A stretch of DNA of 64,000 bases from an uncultured Clostridia bacterium (GTDB lineage: Bacteria; Bacillota; Clostridia; TANB77; CAG-508), in contig CARFUA010000001.1 of NCBI GenBank assembly GCA_948976265.1, positions 45,743 to 109,742 on the forward strand, written 5' to 3'. Shown here piece by piece: positions 8,767 to 18,186 of this stretch. Positions within the stretch are counted from its first letter, which is position 1, and each line of letters starts with the position of its first letter. The notes under the pieces are model-generated. The model ran no database searches and was not told the DNA's origin. It was given only the letters and a program-made list of their open reading frames with translations. Both the position numbers and the translations under genes were made by a program.

Positions 8767-9222
8767 ATGGAAGAGAAATTTATGAAGGAAGCCTTGAAAG
8801 AAGCTAAAAAGGCTTTTGAAAAAGACGAAGTACCAGTTGGTGCAGTGATTGTAAAAGATAACAAAATCATCGCCAGAGCACACAATATTAAGGAATTAAA
8901 AGGCGATTCTACGCAACATGCAGAGATTTTGGCAATTCAAAAAGCTTGTAAAAAATTGGGAGCTTGGCGATTGTCCAATTGCGATATATATGTAACATTG
9001 GAGCCATGTCCGATGTGCGCTGGCGCTTTGATTCAAGCCAGAATCAGAAAATTATACATTGGCACACAAGATGATAAAACAGGTGCTTGTGGTTCAGTTT
9101 TAAATTTATTGGACTATCCATTTAATCATAAAATTGAAATTGAAAAATATATATTAAAAGAAGAATGTGAGACAATCCTCAAAACATTTTTCAAACAATT
9201 GCGCAATCGTAAGAAAAAGTAA
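8767..9222 (+). CDS. tadA: tRNA-specific adenosine deaminase TadA
   Basis: Zinc-dependent deaminase that makes inosine-34 in tRNA-Arg(ACG), letting it read CGU, CGC and CGA but not CGG. At 151 residues it is of family length. Zinc and catalytic motifs are HAE (near residue 52) and PCPMCAG (near 82-88). The downstream 9243 gene follows after 20 bp and is probably co-transcribed. The presence of TadA implies that the standard wobble system decodes CGN except CGG, so CGG would need its own tRNA. Confidence 0.95.
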   Translation: MEEKFMKEALKEAKKAFEKDEVPVGAVIVKDNKIIARAHNIKELKGDSTQHAEILAIQKACKKLGAWRLSNCDIYVTLEPCPMCAGALIQARIRKLYIGTQDDKTGACGSVLNLLDYPFNHKIEIEKYILKEECETILKTFFKQLRNRKKK

Positions 9223-9242
9223 CCAAGAAAGGAAATCCAAAG

Positions 9243-9971
9243 ATGAAAAAAATTCGAATTCTCAAAAAATGTATATTTTTATTTTGCATAATTGTAATTC
9301 TTATGGTGGTTGTTTCAATTATGCTAAAATACGAAGTAGAAGGCGAAAAAAAATTACCTTATAATATTTCCAAAATATTTGTCATCAGTACTGTAGAAGG
9401 AATGCCAACAGATGATGGAGAAAATATTTGGAATATCAATGTCAAACAAGCCAATGACCTATATTTTTATATTGAAAAAAATGATGTCACAGAAGAAACT
9501 ATCAAACAAATTACAATTGAAAATTTCTCATTAATCAAATCGCCCTCAAAAGGGGAAGTGACGATTTATAGACCAACAGGAGACTTAGAAAATTTATATA
9601 CTTATAGTGAACAAAATTATTTAAATGAAAGTTTAACCTATACAGGTGCAGCCATAGATGACTTGAAAACTCTTGAAATTGCTAATACAGGAGGCGTTAT
9701 AGGCTATCGAGTGGCACTTAACAATTTAGGAACCTATATTTCAAATGATTCCACGGAAATTACGTATGACGGAAAATTGTTGCAAAATATAGGGGTTACA
9801 GTAGAAGATATCAAACTGGAATTGACTTTCGATATTTTGATTGAAACCAACAAAAATGTTACCTATAAAGGCACAATATCAGTTGCTTTACCTGGCGAAG
9901 ATTTGATTGAAAAAGGTGCCTCTAATTTTGAAATAAAAGATTTTGAGCAAGTCATTTTTAAGCGAATATAA
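9243..9971 (+). CDS. hypothetical membrane-anchored extracytoplasmic protein
   Basis: Unrecognised 242-residue protein. One N-terminal transmembrane segment (about residues 9-28) is followed by a beta-rich soluble domain with no cysteines in a motif and no catalytic signature. It is likely exposed outside the membrane. A good AAGGAAAT binding site precedes the ATG. It follows tadA closely and ends at a strong terminator. Confidence 0.7.
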   Translation: MKKIRILKKCIFLFCIIVILMVVVSIMLKYEVEGEKKLPYNISKIFVISTVEGMPTDDGENIWNINVKQANDLYFYIEKNDVTEETIKQITIENFSLIKSPSKGEVTIYRPTGDLENLYTYSEQNYLNESLTYTGAAIDDLKTLEIANTGGVIGYRVALNNLGTYISNDSTEITYDGKLLQNIGVTVEDIKLELTFDILIETNKNVTYKGTISVALPGEDLIEKGASNFEIKDFEQVIFKRI

Positions 9972-9976
9972 ATTGC

Positions 9977-10010
9977 AAACCAAGTACATAAAAAGTGCTT
10001 GGTTTTTTTT
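9977..10010 (+). terminator. terminator of the tadA-9243 unit
   Basis: AAACCAAGTAC pairs with GTGCTTGGTTT (one G-T pair), followed by eight Ts. Confidence 0.9.
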
Positions 10011-10092
10011 ACAAATTTTCCATCATTTTATATAGACATTCAAAAGAAGATGGTATATAATAAAACCAGAAAGTGATAAATGGGATGAAAAT

Positions 10093-11538
10093 ATGAGAAT
10101 TAATGATTTTGAAAAAATGCAGCAAAATCTTGCGCAAATGAAAAGTAATCTGGAACAAATACAACGTATGGAGCCTACCAAACCAGCAAAACGCATTTCA
10201 AAAGGAAGACGAGCTGTTCAAAAAGTGAATAAAAGAAAACATCCAATGGCGACTAGAATTGCCAAAGAAGAGCATATCATTGTGATGATAACCATTGCAA
10301 TTGTTGCTTTTACATTTATTTTCTCAACCAGCATTTTTGCTAAAACGATATCTGAAAATCTAACGGAAAGTCAAACTGTTCGAGAGGAGCCAAAGGAACA
10401 AAACAATTTATCAAGCGAAAATCAAGAGCAACTGCAAGAAGAATCGCAACAAGAAGGACAAGCAGAGACCACCGATCTTGTGCTAGAAAAGAACAAAAAT
10501 GCGATTCAATTGGAAGAAATTTTACTAGAAAATGTAAGTGTTCTAAAATCAAAAGAATATGCCGAAGAAGAGCGTCCACTTGATTTTGAAATTACATATA
10601 ACGAAAATCCAAATTTGCCAGAAGGAGAAGAAGTTGTAACAACAGAAGGGATTGCAGGAAAGCAACAAGTAAAAGTAATCAAATCCTATGAAAATGATGA
10701 ATTAGTTTCAGAAGACGTTTTAGAAGCTATTGTAATAGAAAAAGCCACGCCACAAATTGTTGATCGAGGAACGTCTAAATTTTTAAACAACAACAAAGCG
10801 CATTTAGGTGATACGATGTATGTTACCAAAGATGTATCTTTAAAAGAAACTGCCAAGGATTCTGCTAGCGAAATAGGAACCATTTTAAAGAGTTTAGATG
10901 TGACTTTAAAAGAATTAGAAGGCGAAGAGTGGTGCAAAATAAGTTATGATGGAATAGAAGGATATGTAAAATGTAAAGATTTAACAACTAGCAAAGTAAC
11001 ACCAGGAATTCTAGAATTAAATCGTATTCAAAGAATAAAAATGACATTGGGAAAAGAAATGTCATTAAATCGCTCAACCAATTTAACTTTGGAAGATTAT
11101 AAACGAATTCTATCAGGCAATCCAGCAGATAAAAATCATATTTTAGAACAAAATGCTGAAACATTTTATAACATTGATAAAAACTATCATATAAATGGTG
11201 TCTTTCTAGCTTCTATGGCGATTCACGAAAGTGGTTGGGGAACGTCAACCATTGCAAAAGACAAAAAAAATCTATTTGGATATGGTGCGTATGACAGTTC
11301 ACCATATGACAGTTCTTTTTCGTTTGAAACATATGCCGAAGGCATTGAATTGGTTGCCAAAGTATTGGTAAAAAATTACATAAATGAAGCAGGAACACCG
11401 ATTTACGAAAATGAACTTGCAAAAGGGAGTTACTACAATGGCTCAACCATAGCTGGAGTCAATACTAGGTATGCTAGCGATTCCAACTGGCATAACAAAG
11501 TGTATAAATACATGGAATATTTATATAATAGATTATAA
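10093..11538 (+). CDS. membrane-anchored SH3b and glucosaminidase peptidoglycan hydrolase
   Basis: Probable endo-beta-N-acetylglucosaminidase acting on cell-wall glycan strands. A basic cytoplasmic N-terminus (residues 1-58) precedes one transmembrane helix (about 59-80), then a Glu/Gln-rich linker. Next come a bacterial-SH3-like domain (about 235-300, ending GYVKCKDL) and a C-terminal glucosaminidase domain of the LytD/FlgJ type (about 345-481). Family motifs are SMAIHESGWGTS and NLFGYGAYD. The downstream gene begins 12 bp later. Confidence 0.85.
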   Translation: MRINDFEKMQQNLAQMKSNLEQIQRMEPTKPAKRISKGRRAVQKVNKRKHPMATRIAKEEHIIVMITIAIVAFTFIFSTSIFAKTISENLTESQTVREEPKEQNNLSSENQEQLQEESQQEGQAETTDLVLEKNKNAIQLEEILLENVSVLKSKEYAEEERPLDFEITYNENPNLPEGEEVVTTEGIAGKQQVKVIKSYENDELVSEDVLEAIVIEKATPQIVDRGTSKFLNNNKAHLGDTMYVTKDVSLKETAKDSASEIGTILKSLDVTLKELEGEEWCKISYDGIEGYVKCKDLTTSKVTPGILELNRIQRIKMTLGKEMSLNRSTNLTLEDYKRILSGNPADKNHILEQNAETFYNIDKNYHINGVFLASMAIHESGWGTSTIAKDKKNLFGYGAYDSSPYDSSFSFETYAEGIELVAKVLVKNYINEAGTPIYENELAKGSYYNGSTIAGVNTRYASDSNWHNKVYKYMEYLYNRL

Positions 11539-11550
11539 AATGGAGTGAGT

Positions 11551-12369
11551 ATGAAAACAAAAATTCATAAATTTGCATTGCCAATATTATTAGCAATAAT
11601 ATTGGCAATCTTAGTCATTGATTATCAATGCATTATCAAAAAAATAATGAATAAAAATCAGTTTGCTAATCAAGTAGTACAAATTGCAGATGCTAATCGA
11701 GAGCCAATATTTAAAGTATCCAAAATCATAAAATACAGTAGCGCAGAAGCAATTGACAATACCATTGAGCAAAATCTGCAAGATTTAAGTATTTGCCAAT
11801 ATTCCGACCTTGCTATTTATATCGACAATTTAACAGATGAGCTAACCGAAAAAAATTCTGTTAAAGAACTTTATATTGACAATTTCAAAATTGATGTTGC
11901 TTACAAATATGGCACTCCAACGCTATATTATAAAAATCCACTTGAAATTTCAAAATTCAGAATGGTAGCTGAAAAAGAAATCCAAGACAGATTGCAGTAT
12001 AACATTATTTACACCAATCAACAAAACGAACAAAACGATTATGAAACGCCTACTTTTTTTGCAGATTGTTCCAATCCAATTACAATTGGATTTATTAATA
12101 AAAATATCCTAAGCAATTATCAAGTAACCAAAGAAAATGGATTAGTTTCCTTCGATGGTAGAATTTTTAATCAAATGGATATGAATTTAAAAGAATTATC
12201 ACCTAAAATAAGTTTTACAATTCATCTAACCAATCTTCAAAACGAAAAGTTTGTATGCAATATGACAGCTGATTTACAACTTGAAACAAATGAGGGAAGC
12301 GTAAAAAGCGGCTATATTATTCAAATCACAGATGAATCAGAATATTATCGCTTTTTTAAAGAAGGATAA
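11551..12369 (+). CDS. hypothetical membrane-anchored protein
   Basis: Unrecognised 272-residue protein with one N-terminal transmembrane segment (about residues 9-27) and a long soluble extracytoplasmic part. I see no catalytic motif. The ATG at 11551 has better spacing from GGAG than the GTG at 11545. It follows the glucosaminidase closely and is probably co-transcribed, which suggests a cell-envelope role by inference only. Confidence 0.65.
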   Translation: MKTKIHKFALPILLAIILAILVIDYQCIIKKIMNKNQFANQVVQIADANREPIFKVSKIIKYSSAEAIDNTIEQNLQDLSICQYSDLAIYIDNLTDELTEKNSVKELYIDNFKIDVAYKYGTPTLYYKNPLEISKFRMVAEKEIQDRLQYNIIYTNQQNEQNDYETPTFFADCSNPITIGFINKNILSNYQVTKENGLVSFDGRIFNQMDMNLKELSPKISFTIHLTNLQNEKFVCNMTADLQLETNEGSVKSGYIIQITDESEYYRFFKEG

Positions 12370-12396
12370 AAATTAGCAAATTTCTTAAAAAACCAC

Positions 12397-12425
12397 TTGA
12401 AAAATAATTGGTTTCATTATATAAT
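12397..12425 (+). promoter_or_regulatory. sigma-A type promoter of the SRP RNA
   Basis: TTGAAA at 12397-12402 and TATAAT at 12420-12425, spacer 17 bp, placed so that transcription starts near 12432. Confidence 0.8.
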
Positions 12426-12435
12426 ATCTAAAGTT

Positions 12436-12563
12436 GAGCAAGACTTCTTTTAAGGAAGGTATGTTTCAATAAAAAGCTATGAATCTCGTCAGGTTCGAGA
12501 GAAAGCAGCGATAAGTAGTGTATTTATGTGAATTACATGCCTTCCTTAAGGGAAGTCTTAATT
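12436..12563 (+). ncRNA. ffs: signal recognition particle RNA
   Basis: RNA scaffold of the signal recognition particle. The diagnostic domain IV segment GTCAGGTTCGAGAGAAAGCAG lies near 12488-12508. The ends form a long helix: AAGACTTC and TTAAGGAAGG near 12440-12459 pair with CCTTCCTTAA and GAAGTCTT near 12540-12558. It sits directly upstream of dnaX, the conserved Firmicute arrangement. Confidence 0.92.
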
Positions 12564-12586
12564 TATGGAAAAGAGGTGTTTGGAAT

Positions 12587-14158
12587 ATGGCTTATACAGC
12601 GTTATATAGGAAATTTAGACCATTAAAATTCGAAGACATGGTAGGGCAAGAGCACATAACAAAAACACTGAAAAATCAAATTATGGCAGGGCGTGTTGGG
12701 CATGCCTATTTATTTAATGGTGGACGTGGAACGGGAAAAACAACAACTGCCAAAATTTTAGCACGAGCAGTCAATTGTTTGAATCCGCAAAATGGAGAAC
12801 CATGCAATGAATGTGAAATTTGCCAAGAAATTTTAGATGCTTCTTTGACCGATGTTGTAGAAATGGATGCTGCTTCCAACAATAGTGTAGAAGACATTCG
12901 TGCTATTCGTGACGAAGTAAACTTTTTACCAACCAAAGCCAAATATAGAGTTTACATTATTGATGAGGTACACATGCTTTCAGTAGGCGCTTTTAATGCT
13001 CTACTAAAAACCTTAGAAGAGCCGCCAGAACACGTAAAATTCATCTTGGCGACAACAGAACCACAAAAACTACCAGCCACGATACTTTCACGTTGCCAAC
13101 GATTTGATTATAAAAAAATCAATGATGAAAACGTTATCAAAAGGCTAAACATTATCTGCACAGAATCTAACATAAAAATAACGGAAAATGCTTTAAAAAC
13201 TATAGCCATTTTATCGGAAGGCGCTATGCGAGATGCGATTAGTATCTTAGAAAGATGTAGCCAAGAAAGTTCAGATGAAATCACCATTGACCTTGTCAAA
13301 GATTTAGTCGGATTACCAAGTTTAGAATATATCCACAAATTAACGAAAGCACTGTTCGAAAACAATGAAATAATAGCACTAGAAGCGATTGAAGATGTCA
13401 TAAATAATGGAAAAGATTTATATAATTTTTTATGGGAAGTTATTAAATATACCAAAGATATATTAATTTATAAAGCAACACAAAAATTGGATTTATATTC
13501 TGAGCAACAAATATCGGAAATAAAGGATTTGGCTGGAAAAGTAGAGAAAGAAAGACTTTTAAATGTCATATATCAATTATCCGAGTTAGAAAATAATATC
13601 AAAAATTCTGCGCAAAAAACCATTTTACTTCAAACAGGAATCATAAAAATCTGTATGAATCAAGCCAACGGTGATATTATCAAACTTGAAGAAAAAGTTG
13701 CTCAACTCGAACAAAAAATCAACAACTTGAATTTTTCAACAGTTCCTAAAGTTGCGACTACTACACAATCAAAACAAATAATGCCCAAACCAACACAATC
13801 AACCACAACTTCAAAACAAGTAGTAACCCCAACCAAACAAACAGAAGATTGGAAAGAAATTGTTGAGAATCTGAAAAACAGTGGGAAAATCAGATTATTT
13901 ACTTGTTTAGTAAATACCACAGTAAACAAACTAAATGATCAAACATGGGAAATTGAATTTCCAAATGGGTTAACAGAATTTAACAAAAGAATTTTAGAAG
14001 ATATAACAAATCGAAATGATTTAATTAAAGCAATTGCAATGTCAACAGGATATGAAATCAATTTCAAATTAAAAGATGGAAAAAAGGCAAAACCAACAGA
14101 AGCACCTTCTGCATCTGGTTTTGATGATTTAGGAATTGATATTAACATTATCGATTAA
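12587..14158 (+). CDS. dnaX: DNA polymerase III subunits gamma/tau
   Basis: Clamp-loader ATPase of the replicative polymerase, 523 residues. It opens with MAYTALYRKFRPLKFEDM; Walker A is GRGTGKTTTAKI (about residues 46-57). A four-cysteine zinc module (CLNPQNGEPCNECEIC) and Walker B YIIDEVHML follow. The C-terminal tau-like region is Gln/Thr-rich and then ordered. The start is the ATG at 12587 after AAGAGGTG; upstream in-frame codons belong to the SRP RNA. The gene begins a dnaX-ybaB-recR series. Confidence 0.95.
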   Translation: MAYTALYRKFRPLKFEDMVGQEHITKTLKNQIMAGRVGHAYLFNGGRGTGKTTTAKILARAVNCLNPQNGEPCNECEICQEILDASLTDVVEMDAASNNSVEDIRAIRDEVNFLPTKAKYRVYIIDEVHMLSVGAFNALLKTLEEPPEHVKFILATTEPQKLPATILSRCQRFDYKKINDENVIKRLNIICTESNIKITENALKTIAILSEGAMRDAISILERCSQESSDEITIDLVKDLVGLPSLEYIHKLTKALFENNEIIALEAIEDVINNGKDLYNFLWEVIKYTKDILIYKATQKLDLYSEQQISEIKDLAGKVEKERLLNVIYQLSELENNIKNSAQKTILLQTGIIKICMNQANGDIIKLEEKVAQLEQKINNLNFSTVPKVATTTQSKQIMPKPTQSTTTSKQVVTPTKQTEDWKEIVENLKNSGKIRLFTCLVNTTVNKLNDQTWEIEFPNGLTEFNKRILEDITNRNDLIKAIAMSTGYEINFKLKDGKKAKPTEAPSASGFDDLGIDINIID

Positions 14159-14203
14159 TCAAAAATAAGGCTATTTAAGCCCAATAAGAAAGGAGATTAA
14201 AAA

Positions 14204-14548
14204 ATGGCAAAACGAGGAGGATTCCCAGGTGGAATGGGAGGATTTGGCGGAATGAATATGAATCAATTAATGAAACAAGCTAAAAAGATGCAAGAAGACA
14301 TGGAAAAAACGCAAGAAGAATTACAAGAGAAAGAATTTGAAGCAACAGCAGGAGGAAATGCAATTTCAGTAAAAGTCACAGGAGCTAAGATGATAAAAGA
14401 AATAAATATTCAAAAAGACGTGGTTGACCCAGAAGATGTAGAAATGCTACAAGATTTAATTTTAACCTGTGTAAATGAGGCTTTAAGAAAAGTAGATGAT
14501 GCGCAATCAGCTAGTTTTGGAAAATATAATATTCCAGGATTAATGTAA
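14204..14548 (+). CDS. ybaB: YbaB/EbfC nucleoid-associated protein
   Basis: A 114-residue DNA-binding nucleoid protein of the YbaB/EbfC family. The N-terminus is Gly/Met-rich and is followed by MNQLMKQAKKMQEDMEKTQ, the family's start helix. It lies between dnaX and recR, as in most bacteria, with AGAAAGGAG as binding site. Confidence 0.95.
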   Translation: MAKRGGFPGGMGGFGGMNMNQLMKQAKKMQEDMEKTQEELQEKEFEATAGGNAISVKVTGAKMIKEINIQKDVVDPEDVEMLQDLILTCVNEALRKVDDAQSASFGKYNIPGLM

Positions 14549-14572
14549 AAATAAAAAAAGGACTTAGGAAAA

Positions 14573-15173
14573 ATGGCAAATTATTCACCATCCATTGAAA
14601 AATTAATTGAAAGTTTCGAAAAATTGCCAAGTATTGGGCATAAAACCGCACAACGATTGGCGTTTTATATGTTAGATGTAACACAAGAAGAAGCGAAAGA
14701 GTTTACAGATGCAATTTTGAATGCAAAGAAAAATTTAAAATTTTGTTCCAGATGTTTTAATATTTCAGATACAGACCCATGTAATATTTGCTCTGATTTA
14801 AAAAGAGATCAAAGCACAATTTGCGTAGTAGAAGATGTGCGCGATGTTTTTGCAATGGAAAGAACGCATGAATATAAGCGGTGTATATCATATTTTACAC
14901 GGTTCTATTTCTCCGATGAATGGAATTGGACCAGATGATATAAAAATTAAAGAATTATTGACCAGATTAATGGATGGAACAGTCAAAGAGTTAATTTTAG
15001 CGACCAATCCACGTGTGGAAGGAGAAGCAACTTCGATGTATATCTCAAAACTGGTTAAACCAATGGGGATTAAAGTTACAAGAATTGCAAGAGGAATTCC
15101 AGTTGGAGGCGATTTAGAATATACCGACGAAATCACACTTATGAAGGCATTGGAAGGAAGAAGTGAAATTTGA
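14573..15173 (+). CDS. recR: recombination mediator RecR, read across a +1 frame change
   Basis: RecR acts with RecF/RecO in recombinational repair. Helix-hairpin-helix (SIGHKTAQRLAFYML), a four-cysteine zinc motif (CSRCFNISDTDPCNIC) and the Toprim start (ICVVEDVRDV) lie in the first frame. The Toprim remainder GVYHILHGSISPMNGIGPDD lies in the +1 frame. The break is the CGG at 14879-14881 (codon 103). Skipping the C gives the near-invariant Gly-x-Tyr-His motif and a 199-residue protein, the normal RecR length. Without it translation stops at 14938, inside Toprim. Confidence 0.92.
14879..14881 (+). other. candidate +1 recoding site, CGG-T, in recR
   Basis: AAG is followed by C and then GGT GTA TAT CAT. 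The zero-frame codon is CGG; the +1 codon is a highly conserved glycine of RecR. Confidence 0.8.
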
Positions 15174-15198
15174 CAAATTTACATAAATATGATATAAT
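15170..15198 (+). promoter_or_regulatory. sigma-A type promoter in the recR-VanW interval
   Basis: TTGACA at 15170-15175 and TATAAT at 15193-15198, spacer 17 bp, starting in the recR stop codon region. The core is nearly identical to the promoter at 34243. Confidence 0.8.
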
Positions 15199-15217
15199 AA
15201 AAGGTAGAGGTATTTTT

Positions 15218-15247
15218 GAGAAGAATGAAAAAATTCTTCTCATTTTT
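15218..15247 (+). terminator. early hairpin just downstream of a promoter
   Basis: GAGAAGAAT pairs with ATTCTTCTC, followed by ATTTTT, about 20 nt after the predicted transcription start. It would terminate a very short RNA or attenuate transcription into the VanW gene. Confidence 0.65.
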
Positions 15248-15322
15248 GCTATTTTATGAGGAAAATGGGCAAAGTAATAAAGAAAAATGAAATTTTCGAA
15301 AAAAACATGTTTTAATTTACTA

Positions 15323-15351
15323 TTGTCAAAAAAAAATACTTATGATAAGAT
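15323..15351 (+). promoter_or_regulatory. probable second promoter of the VanW gene
   Basis: TTGTCA at 15323-15328 and TAAGAT at 15346-15351, spacer 17 bp. It lies downstream of the early hairpin and close to the gene. Confidence 0.5.
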
Positions 15352-15387
15352 AATAAATAAGAGCTGTAGAAAGGGGAAATCACAAAA

Positions 15388-17157
15388 ATGTCTTCAAAAG
15401 ATAACGAAAATGAACAAGAAGCACAAAAAGATAAAGAAATTTCAGAAATAGAAAAAAAAATTGATGCTAGCAAACCCAAAAAAGAAGTAGAAAGGAAAGA
15501 ACAGACTCCAAAAGAGGAGGTTCCCCAAAAACAAAAATCTTCTCCAAATCCGAAAAAATTCGAGAAAATAGCAACAGAAAAAGAAAACAAGGGTACGAAA
15601 AACAAAACCTTATTTATCTTAATGAGCATTATTTCAATATGGATAATTGTTTTGTTATTTTCTACAATCTTTGCATTGCTTAATTTAGGAAAAACAACAA
15701 TTGCAAAAGGGGTATCCATTAAGGGGATAGATGTATCAAATTTAACGGTAGAAGAGGCAACCAACAAAATAAATGAAGCAATTAATGTTGAATTACTTTT
15801 AGGAATGGATATAATCTATCAGGATTACAAAGTTGATTTTGATGTAAACCAAATCCAATATACTTATGATGTATCTACTGCAATCAGAGAGGCTTATCGT
15901 ATTGGAAAAAATGAAAATATCGTTTCCAATAATTATGAATTATTAGCAACGGTGTTATTTGGAAAAAATATAGAGCCGAAAGCTAGTTATCAGGAAGAAT
16001 CATTGAATGGAATAGTGGATGATATTGGCGCAAAAGTACCTGGATTGGTTGTTCAACCTAGTTACTATAAAGAAGGAGAGCAGTTAATCATTAATAGAGG
16101 GACGGATGGAATTATCATAAAAAAAGAAGTGTTGAAACAAGATATTTTGAGAAATATACAAAATAGAAATGCTTTAAATATTATGAAAAATAGCGAAGAA
16201 GAAGTAATACAATTACAAGTTGAAGAAGCTAAACCAGAACCAATTGATTTAGATAAAATTTATCAAGAAGTTTATTCCGAACCTAAAGATGCTTCCTATA
16301 TTGCAGAGCCGTTTCAATTAATTCCAGAAGAACAAGGTGTCGATTTTGCAATTTCAATGGAAGAAGCAAAAGCCATCATTAATACAGCAGATTCAGAAGA
16401 ATATAGCATTCCACTAAAATTAACACCAGCCAAGAAAACGATTGCTGATATTGGAACAGAAGCATTTCCTTACCTAATATCTTCCTACACAACGAAGTAT
16501 GATGCAAGTAATACCAATAGAAGCGGAAATTTAAGATTGGCAGCCAACAAAATTAATGGTAAACTTTTGATGCCTGGTGAGGAATTTTCATTTAATGAAG
16601 TAGTTGGAAAAAGAACGATTCAAGAGGGATATCGAAATGCGAAAATTTACGAAAATGGACAAGTAGTAGATGGATTAGCAGGCGGAATCTGCCAGATTTC
16701 TTCTACGTTGTACAACGCAGTTTTATTAGCTAATTTAGAAATTACCGAAAGGCGAAATCATTCTTTTACTTCCACTTATGTTCCAGCAGGAAGAGATGCG
16801 ACTGTAGTTTATGGAACGCAAGATTTTAAATTTAAAAATTCAAGGAATTATCCAATCAAAATTGAAGCTAATGTGGCAAATGGAATTGCGGAATTTAAAA
16901 TCCATGGAATTAAAGAAGAAGTAGAATATGATATAAAAATTATTCCAGTTACAACACAAACGATACCATATCAAACAGAATATGTTCCAGATGCAACGTT
17001 ACAGCCAGGTCAGCAAAAATTGACGCAAGCGGGACATAGTGGTTGTAAAGTTACAACGTATATCGAAAAAAGACTTGGTGGAGCTGTAATTTCGAAAAAA
17101 GTGTTATCCAATGATACTTATAATGCAATGAAAGCAATTATTAATGTTGGGCAATAA
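15388..17157 (+). CDS. VanW family protein
   Basis: A 589-residue cell-envelope protein. The N-terminal 70 residues are charged and cytoplasmic, followed by one transmembrane helix (about 72-94). A region resembling peptidoglycan-binding repeat domains leads to the VanW domain (about 380-500), with PGEEFSFNEVVGKRT and GGICQISSTLYNA. The tail ends in a G5-like segment. The biochemical role of VanW proteins is not settled. The gene sits alone between a promoter region and a terminator. Confidence 0.88.
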   Translation: MSSKDNENEQEAQKDKEISEIEKKIDASKPKKEVERKEQTPKEEVPQKQKSSPNPKKFEKIATEKENKGTKNKTLFILMSIISIWIIVLLFSTIFALLNLGKTTIAKGVSIKGIDVSNLTVEEATNKINEAINVELLLGMDIIYQDYKVDFDVNQIQYTYDVSTAIREAYRIGKNENIVSNNYELLATVLFGKNIEPKASYQEESLNGIVDDIGAKVPGLVVQPSYYKEGEQLIINRGTDGIIIKKEVLKQDILRNIQNRNALNIMKNSEEEVIQLQVEEAKPEPIDLDKIYQEVYSEPKDASYIAEPFQLIPEEQGVDFAISMEEAKAIINTADSEEYSIPLKLTPAKKTIADIGTEAFPYLISSYTTKYDASNTNRSGNLRLAANKINGKLLMPGEEFSFNEVVGKRTIQEGYRNAKIYENGQVVDGLAGGICQISSTLYNAVLLANLEITERRNHSFTSTYVPAGRDATVVYGTQDFKFKNSRNYPIKIEANVANGIAEFKIHGIKEEVEYDIKIIPVTTQTIPYQTEYVPDATLQPGQQKLTQAGHSGCKVTTYIEKRLGGAVISKKVLSNDTYNAMKAIINVGQ

Positions 17158-17173
17158 ATAAAATAGTTTTATG

Positions 17174-17199
17174 AAAAGTACCAAAATAGGGTGCTTTTT
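17174..17199 (+). terminator. terminator of the VanW gene
   Basis: AAAAGTACC pairs imperfectly with GGTGCTTTT, followed by a T-rich tail. Confidence 0.7.
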
Positions 17200-17295
17200 A
17201 TAATGCGTATAAAAAATATTCTGTATTTTAGGCTTGTTTTTTTTAGGGAAAAATGGTAAGATTAAGAAAAATTGTATTGATTTTCTTGAAAAAAT

Positions 17296-17371
17296 TGGTG
17301 CGCCATAGAGGGGTCGAACCTCCGACCATCAGATTAAGAGTCTGCTGCTCTACCAACTGAGCTAATGGCGC
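17296..17371 (-). tRNA. tRNA-Lys (anticodon CTT)
   Basis: On the minus strand GCGCCAT pairs with ATGGCGC in the acceptor stem. The D arm is GCTCAGTTGGTAGAGC, the anticodon loop is CTCTTAA with CTT, and the T arm contains GGTTCGACCC. CCA is encoded. Confidence 0.93.
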
Positions 17372-17439
17372 ATTTACCTTTTTATTATAAAACATGAAAT
17401 TGAATTTGTCAAGAAAAATTGATGATAAAGGAGAAATTT

Positions 17440-18171
17440 ATGATTGATTTGCATTGTCATATTTTGCCTAAAGTAGATGATGGTTCAGAGAGTATGGATG
17501 AAACGATTGCAATTCTAAAAAAGGCAAAGAAATCTGGATTTCAGACGATTTGCTTTACGCCACATTATGCTGGTCCAAATTATGTTAATACAAAAGAACA
17601 AAATTATCAAATCGTAAAACAAGTCGAAAATAAGTTGAAAGAAGAAAATATTTCAATGAATTTATTATTGGGAAATGAAGTTTTTATACAAGAAGAAATG
17701 GAAAGTTTATTGGAAAATGGAACCATAGCGACATTGGCTGACAGTTCCTATATTTTGATTGAAATACCAATGTATCAAGAAGTACCTCAAATAGTAGTTC
17801 AAAAAATGTTAGAAGGTGTTCGTCAGAAAGGTTTTAAAATTGTAATTGCTCATCCAGAAAGATATTTGTATATTCAGAAAAATCCAAATATACTCACTGA
17901 ATATTTTGGGGAAGATGTGATTTTTCAAGGGAATTATGCGAGCATTCTTGGAATTTATGGAAAAGGGGCACAGAAGACAATAAAAAAATTGTTAAAAAAT
18001 AAGCTTATTCATTATTTATCAACCGATACACATTATGCAATAAAATGTTTTTATGATGAAATGGAGTTAATCCAAAAAAAACTGCTGAAAGTCATTGATA
18101 AGGAATATTTTGAAAGATTAACAAAGATAAATCCCCAACTTATAATAGAGAATAAGGAAGTTATTAAATAA
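17440..18171 (+). CDS. PHP-domain tyrosine-protein phosphatase, CpsB/YwqE-like
   Basis: Metal-dependent phosphatase of the polymerase-and-histidinol-phosphatase fold, related to CpsB/Wzb-like regulators of capsule synthesis. Metal-site motifs: DLHCHILPKVDDGS at the N-terminus, FTPHY, NEVF and AHPERY. The ATG at 17440 follows AAAGGAG; upstream in-frame codons are not needed. No capsule genes are visible nearby, so the target is unknown. Confidence 0.85.
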   Translation: MIDLHCHILPKVDDGSESMDETIAILKKAKKSGFQTICFTPHYAGPNYVNTKEQNYQIVKQVENKLKEENISMNLLLGNEVFIQEEMESLLENGTIATLADSSYILIEIPMYQEVPQIVVQKMLEGVRQKGFKIVIAHPERYLYIQKNPNILTEYFGEDVIFQGNYASILGIYGKGAQKTIKKLLKNKLIHYLSTDTHYAIKCFYDEMELIQKKLLKVIDKEYFERLTKINPQLIIENKEVIK

Positions 18172-18186
18172 AAGAAGAGGTAAAAT

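Noticed and set aside
12518..12586. N-terminal extension of dnaX
   Set aside because: The upstream codons lie in the SRP RNA helix, and the conserved DnaX start is at 12587 with its own binding site.
14835..15173. A separate gene starting at 14835 inside recR
   Set aside because: It is simply the +1-frame continuation of recR; its first residues overlap the zero frame and have no ribosome binding site.
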